From the NCBI RefSeq assembly GCF_018613065.1, contig NZ_JAGGQW010000024.1, forward strand, positions 1 to 64,000: 64,000 bases of DNA. The letters are read 5' to 3'. Positions 34,893 to 43,548 of the stretch are shown piece after piece. The position numbers were made by a program, and so were the translations under genes. The stretch comes from Bacillus sp. ISL-7 (lineage in GTDB: Bacteria; Bacillota; Bacilli; Bacillales_B; DSM-18226). The notes beneath the pieces were generated by a model. It was not told the DNA's origin and did no database searches. It worked only from the letters and a program-made list of their open reading frames with translations. Numbering within the stretch: the first letter of the stretch is position 1; each line of letters starts with the position of its first letter.

Positions 34893-35813
34893 CTAATCTC
34901 CTTTATTTAAATAGGATAATAGTTCTCTCCTTGGACCAGAAATCTGTTTTTTTCTATTGATGTTTTCCAGATTGACGGGGAGATAGGGGAATAGCTTTTT
35001 TAGCTTGGCTAATCTTTGTTCTGCCTCAAACTGGTCAATAGAGTGATCGTTGATCAAGTTTAAAAGTTGTTTGTTTACCTCATATTTGAAGGCTTGATTT
35101 TGGCTAAACTCCGATTCCACTAACCGCTTTGCCATTTCATTCTTTTCTCCAAGCTTCCCTGCAGTGATAAAATCACCTGCTTGAAGGGCTTCTTTAATCG
35201 AGGCCGAAATCCGGCGCGCTTCCTCCAAGTCCAGAGCCTCTTGATAGGCAGATAGTTCTGCGTTCCGGTCTAAATCGGCGATAGCCTCATCATGACGCTG
35301 GTCCCGAATACCTTGCCGGATCAAAACACGAACATTTCTAACAACAATACCAGCCTCTCTTAATACCTTTACTAATGGCGAGGTTTGAAAAAATTCTTCA
35401 ATATGCCGGGCAAAACTCAGATCCTCTTCAATAGGATAAAATCTTGCTTCCGACTCCACCCAGAAGGGTAGATTATTGTTAAAAATGTTGCCAATTTCTC
35501 CTGCATTTTGTTGAATTAACCGTTCGGGGTGTTCAACGGCAATATCGATAAATAAATTGACAGAAAACCTTCTTCCTCTTGTAGCCGCTGGGACTTCTTC
35601 CTTGTAGGTGATGGTTTGCTGCTGCATATTGACTGTATAAACCCTTTTATATTTGCCAATCCGCAATTCACTACGTGACAAACGCTCTCCATTTTTAACT
35701 GCATAGTATTCATTGTGATTATTAACATAAACAAAGGCATAGGTCATAGACGACGCCGGCGGCTTTTCCAAAAAACTAAATTTCACGTCTTTAACATCTT
35801 CAATAAATTGCAT
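34893..35813 (-). CDS. SPFH/band-7-like protein of unknown function
   Basis: 306 residues, no signal or membrane helix seen. The middle (about 75-180) reads like a band-7/SPFH core: a beta strand with VNLFIDIAVEHPERLI, then helix-strand FFQTSPLVKVLREAGIVVRN and VRVLIR. From about 185 to 270 it is mostly helical and charged, as in flotillin-like tails (LSAYQEALDLEEARRISASI). GGAGGG precedes ATG 35813. It is the first gene of a two-gene operon with a membrane SH3 protein, recalling SPFH proteins paired with a membrane partner. The SPFH assignment is by eye only. Confidence 0.45.
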   Translation of the reverse strand: MQFIEDVKDVKFSFLEKPPASSMTYAFVYVNNHNEYYAVKNGERLSRSELRIGKYKRVYTVNMQQQTITYKEEVPAATRGRRFSVNLFIDIAVEHPERLIQQNAGEIGNIFNNNLPFWVESEARFYPIEEDLSFARHIEEFFQTSPLVKVLREAGIVVRNVRVLIRQGIRDQRHDEAIADLDRNAELSAYQEALDLEEARRISASIKEALQAGDFITAGKLGEKNEMAKRLVESEFSQNQAFKYEVNKQLLNLINDHSIDQFEAEQRLAKLKKLFPYLPVNLENINRKKQISGPRRELLSYLNKGD

Positions 35814-36079
35814 TAGGTTATTCCCTCCAGGTTAACTATTTTCATTGAGAGATCACTTACCCTTGTCTACATTCTATGCAGACAATCGGAAGAAAAGCCC
35901 CCATATCTTTGTAGAAAATGGGGATTGAGGGAGTAACGTATGCTGGCCGTGAATTAAGGGATCCCTTTGAATATTATTTACGACATGCTTTTGAACACCC
36001 ATGTAGACAGGATTTTGGAATGCTCCTGTGGATTTGTACATAAATCTATATGGAGAATCATAAGACAGGTGGGTTGCAG

Positions 36080-37012
36080 ATGGAAACCAATGATTTTAAT
36101 AAAGAGCTGCATCATTATTACACAAAAATACGTGAGACGAATCATCCCTATTATTGGTACTGTTTGGCTAAAACGCAGGCAAGAGCAGGATTAACAAATG
36201 AAGCACTGCAAACAATTGATCTGGCTTTGTCCTTTCCCAATCCTTATCCTTCAAAGCACAAACTTTTTGAAATACGGGCGGGACTGCAATCAGCTGATTC
36301 AAGACAGATATATACTAATAGTCCAGCCATCGTAACAGTAAAGAGGGGTGATATTGACGGAGACGGGATAAAGGATAATGTTTATCTTACGGCATATAAA
36401 ACTCCTGATAGTCCATTTTGGAAAGATATCACTTTGGTTGTCCAAAATGGGAGAACACATCACTATGATCACATCCATTTTAAAAATAACTCAGGATACA
36501 ACCCCACACTTTTTCTAGGTGATTTGACAGGCAACAAGGGGGAAGATATTTTAGTGGTTATTGACACCGGAGGAAGCGCCGGCACGGTTTATGCGTATAT
36601 CTTTTCTTATATGAACGGTCAAATAAGGCAAATATTTGATTCAGATGCATTCAATGATTCCTATAAGTACGATGTGACTTATGAAAATCAATACAAAGCA
36701 AAGGTAATCAGTTATCATCTCAGAGAAAAGTATATTCTTGACCTTACTTATAAGGGGAAGGAATATTTATCGGAAATCTATAACCCCCAAGGTATATTAA
36801 AGGCTCCTATTAATGGGTGGGTGAATCCCTTGTCTGGTTTATACCCGATTGATTTTAACAGGGATGATAGATATGAACTCGAAGCGTATCAAAGGATAGC
36901 TGGCAGGTATAATGCGGACAGTCTGGGATATATACAAACTGTATTGAAATGGAATGGTCAGGCGTTTGGTCCTGATAGACAGACGGTGGTCACCTTTGGT
37001 GGGGAAATGTAA
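36080..37012 (+). CDS. TPR plus FG-GAP/VCBS-like protein
   Basis: 310 residues from ATG 36080 (AGGTGGG upstream; ATG 36050 is an in-frame alternative). The first ~65 residues are two TPR-like helices (HHYYTKIRETNHPYYWYCLA, then KTQARAGLTNEALQTID). The rest is a beta-propeller-like chain with calcium-loop-style repeats GDIDGDGIKDNVYL (about 89), LGDLTGNKGEDILVV (about 148) and DFNRDDRYELEAY (about 262). No signal peptide is visible, so it may be cytosolic or spore-associated. A short in-frame-like remnant of the same style lies downstream at 37108. Function unknown. Confidence 0.65.
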   Translation: METNDFNKELHHYYTKIRETNHPYYWYCLAKTQARAGLTNEALQTIDLALSFPNPYPSKHKLFEIRAGLQSADSRQIYTNSPAIVTVKRGDIDGDGIKDNVYLTAYKTPDSPFWKDITLVVQNGRTHHYDHIHFKNNSGYNPTLFLGDLTGNKGEDILVVIDTGGSAGTVYAYIFSYMNGQIRQIFDSDAFNDSYKYDVTYENQYKAKVISYHLREKYILDLTYKGKEYLSEIYNPQGILKAPINGWVNPLSGLYPIDFNRDDRYELEAYQRIAGRYNADSLGYIQTVLKWNGQAFGPDRQTVVTFGGEM

Positions 37013-37107
37013 CAATTGGACCTTTTGTCGATTGATAATGTCATAATGAAGTTTTCTTTCATCATTTACCGATTCCTTTTACCACGATTCATAATAACTA
37101 ATAGGGC

Positions 37108-37185
37108 ATTAATACAGGGAATGGGAATAAAGAAGTTGTTGTAGGTATCCAGCAATCCGATCGCTATGCCGCCCCCCTAAAATAA
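37108..37185 (+). pseudogene. Short FG-GAP-like coding remnant
   Basis: Twenty-five codons ending in TAA read INTGNGNKEVVVGIQQSDRY and then AAPLK, in the calcium-loop style of the gene just upstream. There is no start codon. It looks like the C-terminal end of a duplicated or deleted relative, but is too short to be sure. Confidence 0.25.
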
Positions 37186-37282
37186 TATAAGGGAATTTAA
37201 AAAGCACTTGATATATTCTATTTGTTAGACTAGTATAATTATTATCTCTTAAAATTACATATGAATTTGTTAACAATTAGTT

Positions 37283-37445
37283 AAGATGCCTTAGGGCTTA
37301 ATTGGGAATCTGGTGAAAGGCCAGAACTGTCCCCGCAACTGTAAGTGTGGACGAAATAGACAAACCACCGGACCGTTTATTTTATTGACGATTCGGGAAG
37401 GGTCTAAAGTAGGAAGAAACACAAGTCAGGAGTCCTGTCTTAACT
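37283..37445 (+). ncRNA. Cobalamin riboswitch 1
   Basis: Contains the B12-box core CCCCGCAACTGTAAG (about 37333), the upstream GGTGAAAGGCCAGAACTG arm, the ACCACCGGACC stem region and the closing AGTCAGGAGTCCTG. A TATAAT box lies upstream (37234-37239). A strong terminator follows at 37534. It senses adenosylcobalamin in the leader of the cob operon. Confidence 0.9.
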
Positions 37446-37478
37446 TTTAATGTTTCGATTTCTTCGGGGGTTGAGAAG

Positions 37479-37547
37479 ATGGAACGTTTGGACAAAAAGG
37501 ATTATTTATTATCTTTCTTTGTGCTGACGTTTTATCCGTTCAACTAA
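37479..37547 (+). CDS. Possible 22-codon ORF between the two riboswitches
   Basis: GGGGG eight bases before ATG 37479 opens a frame reading MERLDKKDYLLSFFVLTFYP followed by FN and TAA. It ends inside the terminator hairpin 37534-37566, covering its whole 5' arm. Ribosomes on it could stop the hairpin from forming. Chance ORF is the alternative. Confidence 0.3.
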   Translation: MERLDKKDYLLSFFVLTFYPFN

Positions 37548-37566
37548 TGTTGAACGGATTTTTTCG
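37534..37566 (+). terminator. Terminator of riboswitch 1
   Basis: Perfect 11-bp stem ATCCGTTCAAC/GTTGAACGGAT followed by TTTTTT. It is the expression platform of the first cobalamin riboswitch. Confidence 0.9.
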
Positions 37567-37648
37567 TTTTGATGATTCTAAATCATTTTTAATTATCATA
37601 GTTTAGCTTTAGAAGGAACAAGCCTTTTTAACAATTGAATAGATTAGG

Positions 37649-37803
37649 ATAGGTGCACGAATATGTGCTTAATAGGGAAGTACGGTTTAAATCCGTCACG
37701 GTACCCGCCACTGTATGGGGAGTTCATTGCAGATGTCACTGAAGGAATTCGGGAAGACGCAATGAAATGATGAACCTAAGTCAGGAGACCTGCCTTTACC
37801 TAA
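37649..37803 (+). ncRNA. Cobalamin riboswitch 2
   Basis: A second full cobalamin element: GGTGCACGAATATGTGC start, AAGTACGGTTTAAATCCGTC arm, B12 box ACCCGCCACTGTATG (about 37704) and the closing AGTCAGGAGACCTGCC. It lies about 80 bases past the first terminator and has its own terminator at 37878. Confidence 0.92.
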
Positions 37804-37877
37804 TAACTTCCATCAACCTACGGGAACATAGGTAGAAGTGCTGAACATACATCGCTATTTTTTTGTGTGTATATTTT

Positions 37878-37908
37878 GCACCTCTATGTCCATAGGGGTG
37901 CTTTTTTT
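37878..37908 (+). terminator. Terminator of riboswitch 2
   Basis: Perfect pairing GCACCTCTATG/CATAGGGGTGC (one G-T) followed by TTTTTTT, 28 bases before the cbiW start codon. Confidence 0.9.
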
Positions 37909-37936
37909 ACGTAAAAAACGAAAAGGAGAGTGTGAC

Positions 37937-38320
37937 ATGACTACTTGGAATTTACAAGGGACGAAACACCATGTTTTTATTTGCAACGGCAGCAGCTGTA
38001 TGGGAAAGGGTGGGGAGGAAGCGACACAAGCGATTCGGAATGAAATCACCAATTTAAACTTAGATTCACTCATACATACAACAAGAACGAAATGCAATGG
38101 GAGATGTAAGGATGCACCCGTTGCCATCGTCTATCCGTCAGGGACTTGGTATAAAAACGTAACCCCAGAAGTGGGAACTACGATTGTAAAGCGTCATCTA
38201 GCAGAAGGTCATTGCCTTCAGGAGCATGCGATCTATCAATATTCCGAAGCAGGATTCATACCGCCAGAAGGGTCGGAATGCATCGAAGGAGTACAAAAAG
38301 TGGTTAAAGAAAAGATGTAA
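37937..38320 (+). CDS. cbiW: CbiW, (2Fe-2S) ferredoxin-like protein of the cob operon
   Basis: 127 residues, thioredoxin-like [2Fe-2S] ferredoxin fold with four cysteines in the family pattern: C16 and C21 (CNGSSCMGKG), C53 and C57 (CNGRCKD). The start is ATG 37937 behind AAAAGGAG. The open frame begins upstream but would run through the terminator. It is first in the operon, as cbiW is in B. megaterium. It probably supplies electrons to a reduction step such as ring contraction (CbiH60) or cobalt reduction; the exact partner is not established. Confidence 0.85.
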   Translation: MTTWNLQGTKHHVFICNGSSCMGKGGEEATQAIRNEITNLNLDSLIHTTRTKCNGRCKDAPVAIVYPSGTWYKNVTPEVGTTIVKRHLAEGHCLQEHAIYQYSEAGFIPPEGSECIEGVQKVVKEKM

Positions 38321-38372
38321 CAGCGGATAGTGCTGGATTCTAGTTTGAAATTTTGGAAGGTGGCGTAATAGT

Positions 38373-39998
38373 GTGAAAGGCAAATTATTGGTTATTGGTT
38401 TTGGCCCTGGTGATGAAAAACATATCACTGGACGGGCAAAAGAAGCCATCGAAGAAAGTGATATCATCATCGGCTACAAAACCTACGTTGATCTAATCAA
38501 GGGATTAATAGCTGGAAAGCAAATCATCAGCACAGGAATGACAGAAGAAGTGGGCCGGGCCCAGGAGGCCGTGAAACAGGCCGAACTCGGTTACACGGTA
38601 GCCGTCATTTCGAGCGGTGATGCCGGTGTATATGGAATGGCAGGACTGGTTTACGAAGTGCTAATCGAAAAAGGCTGGAAAAAAGACTCAGGGGTAGAAG
38701 TGGAGGTGGTCCCTGGCATTTCCGCCATCAACTCCTGTGCTGCTTTATTAGGCGCGCCGGTCATGCATGATGCCTGTACGATCAGCTTAAGTGACCATTT
38801 GACACCTTGGAGCTTGATTGAGAAACGAATCGAAGCGGCCGCTTCATCTGATTTTGTGATTGCCTTATATAATCCAAAAAGCGGGAGAAGAACACGGCAG
38901 ATCATGGAAGCACAAAAAATTCTACTAAAATATCGCTCGCCAGACACCCCTGTAGGATTGGTAAAGAGTGCTTACCGTGATAGTCAAAAGATCGTCTTAA
39001 CTAATCTACAAGAGATGCTCGAACATGAAATTGGCATGTTAACCACCGTTTTAATTGGCAACTCTTCCACATTTTTCTACGACGGCTTGATCATCACTCC
39101 GCGCGGTTATCAGCGGAAGTATACATTAAATCAGGCAATTCAGCCGTTGAAACCGCATCAGCGTCTGCAAAAGGAAGCCGAACCATGGGCACTGGAGCAA
39201 ATGGAAGATGTAAAACCGGTAAACAAGGAACTAGTCACCCCAACCTCAGTGAAAGAGTCGCCAAGAGAGCTGGCTGAGGAAGCCTTGCAAATGATCCTTG
39301 GTGAGAACGATGGACCTTCCCAAGGTTTAATGGTGAAGCAAGACTTTCAATCTATTTTTGAAGTAGCGGTCAGCCCTGGTGTCGCCAATAAAAAATTTAC
39401 CGCGAATCAGATGGTCATTCTTTCCGAAATTGTCGGAGAAGAAGGGGGCATGGAATACACACAAGACCATTTTATGAAGCTGCAAATTTTAACCTCTAGG
39501 CCTGATGAGATTGTTGAAAAGCTAAAGGCGGCCAACTTTTTGATTGCTCCTGTTGGCGACGTATTAACCGTAAAAGCCTGTGATTTTTGTGACGGAGAAA
39601 AGAAGGATTCCATTCCTTATGCCGATGAGCTTCAGGAAAGGCTTGGCGGCATGGAACTCCCCAAAGAATTGAAACTTGGTGTGAATGGCTGCGGTATGGC
39701 CTGTTATGGAGCCGTAAAAGAAGATATTGGCATTGTCTACCGTAAGGGGGCGTTTGATTTATTTTTAGGAGCCAAGACAGCTGGAAGAACCGCACATCCT
39801 GGCCAAATCGTAGCGGAAGGAATCGCACCGGACCAAATTGTCGGGGTCATAGAGGGGATTGTTCAAGAGTACAAACAAAAGGCCTATCCAAATGAACGTT
39901 TCTATAAATTTTTTAAACGGATCAAAGAGGTTCAAGGTTTTGTGTACCAGGATATCACACCAAACCTTAAAATCGAAGCGGCTGTTTGCGGGGAGTAA
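38373..39998 (+). CDS. cbiH60: CbiH60, precorrin-3 C17-methyltransferase with Fe-S domain
   Basis: 541 residues from GTG 38373. Residues 1-250 form the CbiH/CobJ methyltransferase (FGPGDEKHITGRAKEAIEES, SSGDAGVYGMAGL, VVPGISAINSCAALLGAP). It methylates C17 and drives ring contraction. A linker is followed by a sulfite/nitrite-reductase-like half (about 325-541) with the [4Fe-4S]/siroheme-type cysteines CDFC and GVNGCGMACYG. This fusion is the CbiH60 form of Bacillus, in which an iron-sulfur cluster is needed for ring contraction to cobalt-factor IV/precorrin-4. Confidence 0.92.
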   Translation: MKGKLLVIGFGPGDEKHITGRAKEAIEESDIIIGYKTYVDLIKGLIAGKQIISTGMTEEVGRAQEAVKQAELGYTVAVISSGDAGVYGMAGLVYEVLIEKGWKKDSGVEVEVVPGISAINSCAALLGAPVMHDACTISLSDHLTPWSLIEKRIEAAASSDFVIALYNPKSGRRTRQIMEAQKILLKYRSPDTPVGLVKSAYRDSQKIVLTNLQEMLEHEIGMLTTVLIGNSSTFFYDGLIITPRGYQRKYTLNQAIQPLKPHQRLQKEAEPWALEQMEDVKPVNKELVTPTSVKESPRELAEEALQMILGENDGPSQGLMVKQDFQSIFEVAVSPGVANKKFTANQMVILSEIVGEEGGMEYTQDHFMKLQILTSRPDEIVEKLKAANFLIAPVGDVLTVKACDFCDGEKKDSIPYADELQERLGGMELPKELKLGVNGCGMACYGAVKEDIGIVYRKGAFDLFLGAKTAGRTAHPGQIVAEGIAPDQIVGVIEGIVQEYKQKAYPNERFYKFFKRIKEVQGFVYQDITPNLKIEAAVCGE

Positions 39999-40059
39999 AG
40001 GGAAGAAGTCTAGGTCAATTGGCAGGTAAGGCATTTACAAACAAAGGGGAGGAAATATT

Positions 40060-40983
40060 TTGAAAGCAATTTTATTTGTGGGGCATGGGAGCAGAGATCA
40101 AGAGGGAAATCAGCAGGTTCGCGAGTTCATCGGTGAGATGAGAAAGACTTGGGACGATTCTTTCCTGGTTGAGACGTGCTTTTTAGAATTTGAACGGCCA
40201 ACCGTTAATCAAGGAATCGATCTGTGTGTGGAGAAAGGGGCCGACCATATTGTCGTGATTCCAATCATGCTCTTACAGGCAGGACACTCCAAAATTCATA
40301 TTCCAGCAGCTATTGATGAGGCAAAGAATAAATATCCGCTTGTTCAATTTACTTATGGCCGGCCAATCGGCGTTCATGAGGAAACATTTGAAATTCTAAA
40401 AACCAGATTAATGGAAATTGGCGAGAATCTAGAATCCATCGAAGACGAAACGGCTGTCCTTTTGTTAGGACGGGGCGGAAGCGATCCCGATGCGAATAGT
40501 GATTTATATAAAATTGCTAGATTACTATGGGAAAAAACAAACTATAAAATCGTCGAACCTGCTTTTATGGGGGTGACCAATCCCCTTGTGAACGAAGGGA
40601 TTGAGCGCTGTATTAAGCTTGGAGCAAAAAAAGTGGTAATCCTGCCTTACTTTCTATTCACCGGCATCCTGATTAAACGGTTAGAAGATATGATGGTTCC
40701 TATTCAAAATCAATATTCCACGGTTGAATTTCAGTTGGCTGACTATTTTGGTTATCATCCAAAATTACAGACGATTTTAATCGATCGGGTGGAAGAAGCC
40801 CTCCGTGATGAGGTGAAGATGAACTGCGATACCTGCCAATACCGTCTCAATGTGATGGAACATATCGATCATCACCACCACCATGATCATGATCACGGCC
40901 ATGACCATCACCATCATGACCATGACCACGACCATCATCATGATCACGAACATGCAGTGCAAAAGGCAGGAGATAGAGAATGA
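40060..40983 (+). CDS. cbiX: CbiX, sirohydrochlorin cobaltochelatase (long form)
   Basis: 307 residues from TTG 40060 (GGGGAGG upstream). Two chelatase halves: the first begins ILFVGHGSRDQEGNQ with metal-site histidine in MLLQAGHSKIH, and the second has LLLGRGGSDPDANS. It inserts cobalt into sirohydrochlorin, the early-cobalt entry step. C256-x-x-C259 (MNCDTC) matches the iron-sulfur MxCxxC motif of B. megaterium CbiX. The last ~35 residues are an extreme His/Asp tract (HHHHHDHDHGHDHHHHDHDH) that probably binds or stores cobalt. It overlaps cbiJ by four bases. Confidence 0.93.
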   Translation: MKAILFVGHGSRDQEGNQQVREFIGEMRKTWDDSFLVETCFLEFERPTVNQGIDLCVEKGADHIVVIPIMLLQAGHSKIHIPAAIDEAKNKYPLVQFTYGRPIGVHEETFEILKTRLMEIGENLESIEDETAVLLLGRGGSDPDANSDLYKIARLLWEKTNYKIVEPAFMGVTNPLVNEGIERCIKLGAKKVVILPYFLFTGILIKRLEDMMVPIQNQYSTVEFQLADYFGYHPKLQTILIDRVEEALRDEVKMNCDTCQYRLNVMEHIDHHHHHDHDHGHDHHHHDHDHDHHHDHEHAVQKAGDRE

Positions 40984-41777
40984 TTTTCGTATTAGCTGGT
41001 ACAAGTGATGCACGAGCCCTTGCTTTAGAAATAAAAAAGAAGGGCTTCGATCTCTTGGCCTCCGTTGTCACAGAAAATGCAGCGGTTGAATTAAGGGAGT
41101 CAGGGATACCTGTTCAAGTAGGAAGATTAACGGATGAAGACATGGTGGGGTTGATTGACACAAAAGGGATTCTAGCGGTTGTCGATGCCAGTCATCCGTT
41201 TGCGGAAGAAGCTTCGAAAAACGCAATCAAGGCGGCCCAAACAGCGGGAATCCCCTATATCCGGTATGAACGGGAGTCACAAACTTTCCAATATGAAAAC
41301 ATGACAGTCGTCGAAAGCTACGAGGAAGCAGCGGGGCTTGCATTGGCCAAAAAAGGCGTAGTGATGCTGACGACCGGCAGCAAGACGCTTCAAATTTTCA
41401 CAGAAAAACTATTAGGAAACCCGGACATCCGCTTGATCGCCAGGATGCTGCCTCGTATGGATAATATGGAGAAATGTGAACAGCTAGGGCTGCCGCAGAA
41501 AAATATTGTTGCGATCCAGGGACCATTTTCAAAAGAGTTCGACAAAGCCCTATATAAGCAATATGGCGTGACCTTAATGGTGACGAAAGAGAGCGGGAAA
41601 GTCGGATCGGTCGATGAAAAGGTCGAAGCCGCCAAGGAACTGGGGATTGAGGTCATCCTTATTGGCCGTCCGAAACTGAATTATGTAACCGTCTATGCTA
41701 ATTTTATTGATGTCATTTCAGAATTAGATAATAGGATTGATTCCACACCAGCCGTCACAACAGAACAATCATTTTAA
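40980..41777 (+). CDS. cbiJ: CbiJ, cobalt-precorrin-6A reductase
   Basis: 265 residues. Begins MIFVLAGTSDARALALEIKK, the CbiJ/CobK nucleotide-binding start, and has VVDASHPFAEEASKNAIKAA and KESGKVGSVDEKVEAA. It reduces the macrocycle of cobalt-precorrin-6A with a nicotinamide coenzyme. Coupled to cbiX by an ATGA overlap. Confidence 0.9.
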   Translation: MIFVLAGTSDARALALEIKKKGFDLLASVVTENAAVELRESGIPVQVGRLTDEDMVGLIDTKGILAVVDASHPFAEEASKNAIKAAQTAGIPYIRYERESQTFQYENMTVVESYEEAAGLALAKKGVVMLTTGSKTLQIFTEKLLGNPDIRLIARMLPRMDNMEKCEQLGLPQKNIVAIQGPFSKEFDKALYKQYGVTLMVTKESGKVGSVDEKVEAAKELGIEVILIGRPKLNYVTVYANFIDVISELDNRIDSTPAVTTEQSF

Positions 41778-41793
41778 TACAGGAGTGATAGAA

Positions 41794-42441
41794 ATGGATT
41801 TTCGTACCGAATTTAAACCGTTAACCGTCCAACCGGAACAGATTGAAGGCAGAAGCTTTGAAATGATTAATGAAGAAATTGGGGAGCACCCATTTACCGA
41901 GGAGCAGTATCCGATTGTCCAGCGCATCATCCATGCATCCGCTGATTTTGAACTCGGGAAAAGCGTCCTCTTCCATCCTAACGCGATTCAGTCCGGTATT
42001 CGGGCGATTCGGAGCGGGAAAATGGTAGTTGCCGATGTTCAAATGATTCAAAGCGGGGCTAATAAAGCGCGAATTGAAAAGTACGGCGGAGAAATCAAGG
42101 TCTATATTTCTGACCCGGATGTGGTACAGGAAGCCAAACGGCTGAATACCACAAGGGCAATTATTTCGATGCGGAAAGCGATCAAGGAAGCGGACGGTGG
42201 CATTTTTGCCATCGGGAATGCCCCAACCGCCTTACTCGAACTCATTCGCCTGATTAAAGAAGGAGAAGCGAAACCAAGTCTTGTCATTGGTTTGCCAGTT
42301 GGGTTTGTTTCTGCGGCTGAGTCAAAAGAAGAACTAGCCAAGCTCGATATCCCGTTCATCACAAATATTGGCAGGAAAGGCGGCAGTACCGTGACCGTTG
42401 CCGCATTAAATGCTATTTCCATTATGGCTGAACGGGGATAA
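41794..42441 (+). CDS. cbiC: CbiC, cobalt-precorrin-8 methylmutase
   Basis: 215 residues from ATG 41794 (AGGAGTGAT upstream); the frame is open a further 19 codons into cbiJ, but no ribosome site supports that. His47 in RIIHASADFE is the catalytic histidine that moves the C11 methyl group to C12, giving cobyrinate. IGNAPTALLELIRL and LPVGFVSAAESKEEL are family landmarks. Four bases separate it from cbiD. Confidence 0.92.
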   Translation: MDFRTEFKPLTVQPEQIEGRSFEMINEEIGEHPFTEEQYPIVQRIIHASADFELGKSVLFHPNAIQSGIRAIRSGKMVVADVQMIQSGANKARIEKYGGEIKVYISDPDVVQEAKRLNTTRAIISMRKAIKEADGGIFAIGNAPTALLELIRLIKEGEAKPSLVIGLPVGFVSAAESKEELAKLDIPFITNIGRKGGSTVTVAALNAISIMAERG

Positions 42442-42444
42442 CCC

Positions 42445-43548
42445 ATGCAGGAAGTACCAAAAGGAAAGCTGCGGGAAGGATATACGACAGGGGCCTGTGC
42501 AACGGCAACCACCAAAGCGGCGCTTACGGCATTAATTACCGGTGAGCCGCAAACAGAATCAACGATTTACTTGCCCGTCAAGCGGTTTGCAACCTTTCTG
42601 ATAGAAAGCTGTGAGGTAACGGAACAAACGGCCATCGCCAGTACCATTAAAGACGCGGGGGATGACCCGGATGCCACCCACAGGGCCTTGATCGTTTCCA
42701 CTGTGTCATGGCTCGATGAACCAGGTATCGTCCTGGACGGGGGAATTGGGGTTGGCCGGGTCACAAAGGACGGATTACCCGTTCCTGTTGGCGAGGCCGC
42801 GATTAACCCCGTTCCCCGCAGGATGATTCGTGAGACGGCCGAAGGGGTTTTAAAAGAATTTGGGATTACGAGAGGAATCAAAATCGTTATTTCGGTTCCA
42901 GATGGCGAAGAAATTGCTAAAAAAACACTCAATGGACGCTTAGGAATCATTGGCGGGATTTCTATCCTCGGAACCCGCGGGATTGTCGTTCCTTTTTCCA
43001 CAGCCGCCTATAAGGCCAGTATCATCCAGGCAATTAGTGTTGCCCGGGCCAGTGGCTGTGAGCACGTTGTGATTACAACAGGCGGGCGGAGCGAGAAAAA
43101 TGCGATGAAGCAATTCCCCGAGCTGTCTGAGGAAGCTTTTATCGAAATGGGTGACTTTGTCGGGTTTACCCTTAAACAATGTAAGAAGCAAGGGGTAAAA
43201 AGAGTTTCGATGGTCGGCATGATGGGGAAATTCTCAAAGGTAGCAATGGGGATCATGATGGTCCACTCAAAAAGCGCCCCGGTAGATTTTGATTTTTTAG
43301 CGGAGGCGGCAAGCCGTACCGGTGCGGATGCCGCCCTGGTCGAGAAAATTCGAACGGCCAATACGGCATCACAGGTTGGTGATTTGATGACAGCACAGGG
43401 TCATCTATCCTTTTTCGAACGGCTAAGCGACCATTGCTGCCTTGCTGCTTTAAAGGAAGTCGATGGCGGGATCGATATAGATACGACCCTTTATACCATG
43501 AAGGGGGATTTGTTAGGAAAGGCGGTGCGAAAGAATGGCATCCATTAA
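42445..43548 (+). CDS. cbiD: CbiD, cobalt-precorrin-5B C1-methyltransferase
   Basis: 367 residues. The start has the family signature [18 protein letters not shown], followed by [10 protein letters not shown] and [24 protein letters not shown] (read as two adjacent motifs). CbiD methylates C1 after ring opening in the early-cobalt pathway. It overlaps cbiET by 14 bases, which suggests translational coupling. Confidence 0.93.
   Translation: MQEVPKGKLREGYTTGACATATTKAALTALITGEPQTESTIYLPVKRFATFLIESCEVTEQTAIASTIKDAGDDPDATHRALIVSTVSWLDEPGIVLDGGIGVGRVTKDGLPVPVGEAAINPVPRRMIRETAEGVLKEFGITRGIKIVISVPDGEEIAKKTLNGRLGIIGGISILGTRGIVVPFSTAAYKASIIQAISVARASGCEHVVITTGGRSEKNAMKQFPELSEEAFIEMGDFVGFTLKQCKKQGVKRVSMVGMMGKFSKVAMGIMMVHSKSAPVDFDFLAEAASRTGADAALVEKIRTANTASQVGDLMTAQGHLSFFERLSDHCCLAALKEVDGGIDIDTTLYTMKGDLLGKAVRKNGIH

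Noticed and set aside
40860..40965. Short tandem CAT/GAC-rich repeats that could suggest a repeat array
   Set aside because: They encode the His/Asp tail of CbiX in frame; there are no spacers, so this is not a CRISPR array.
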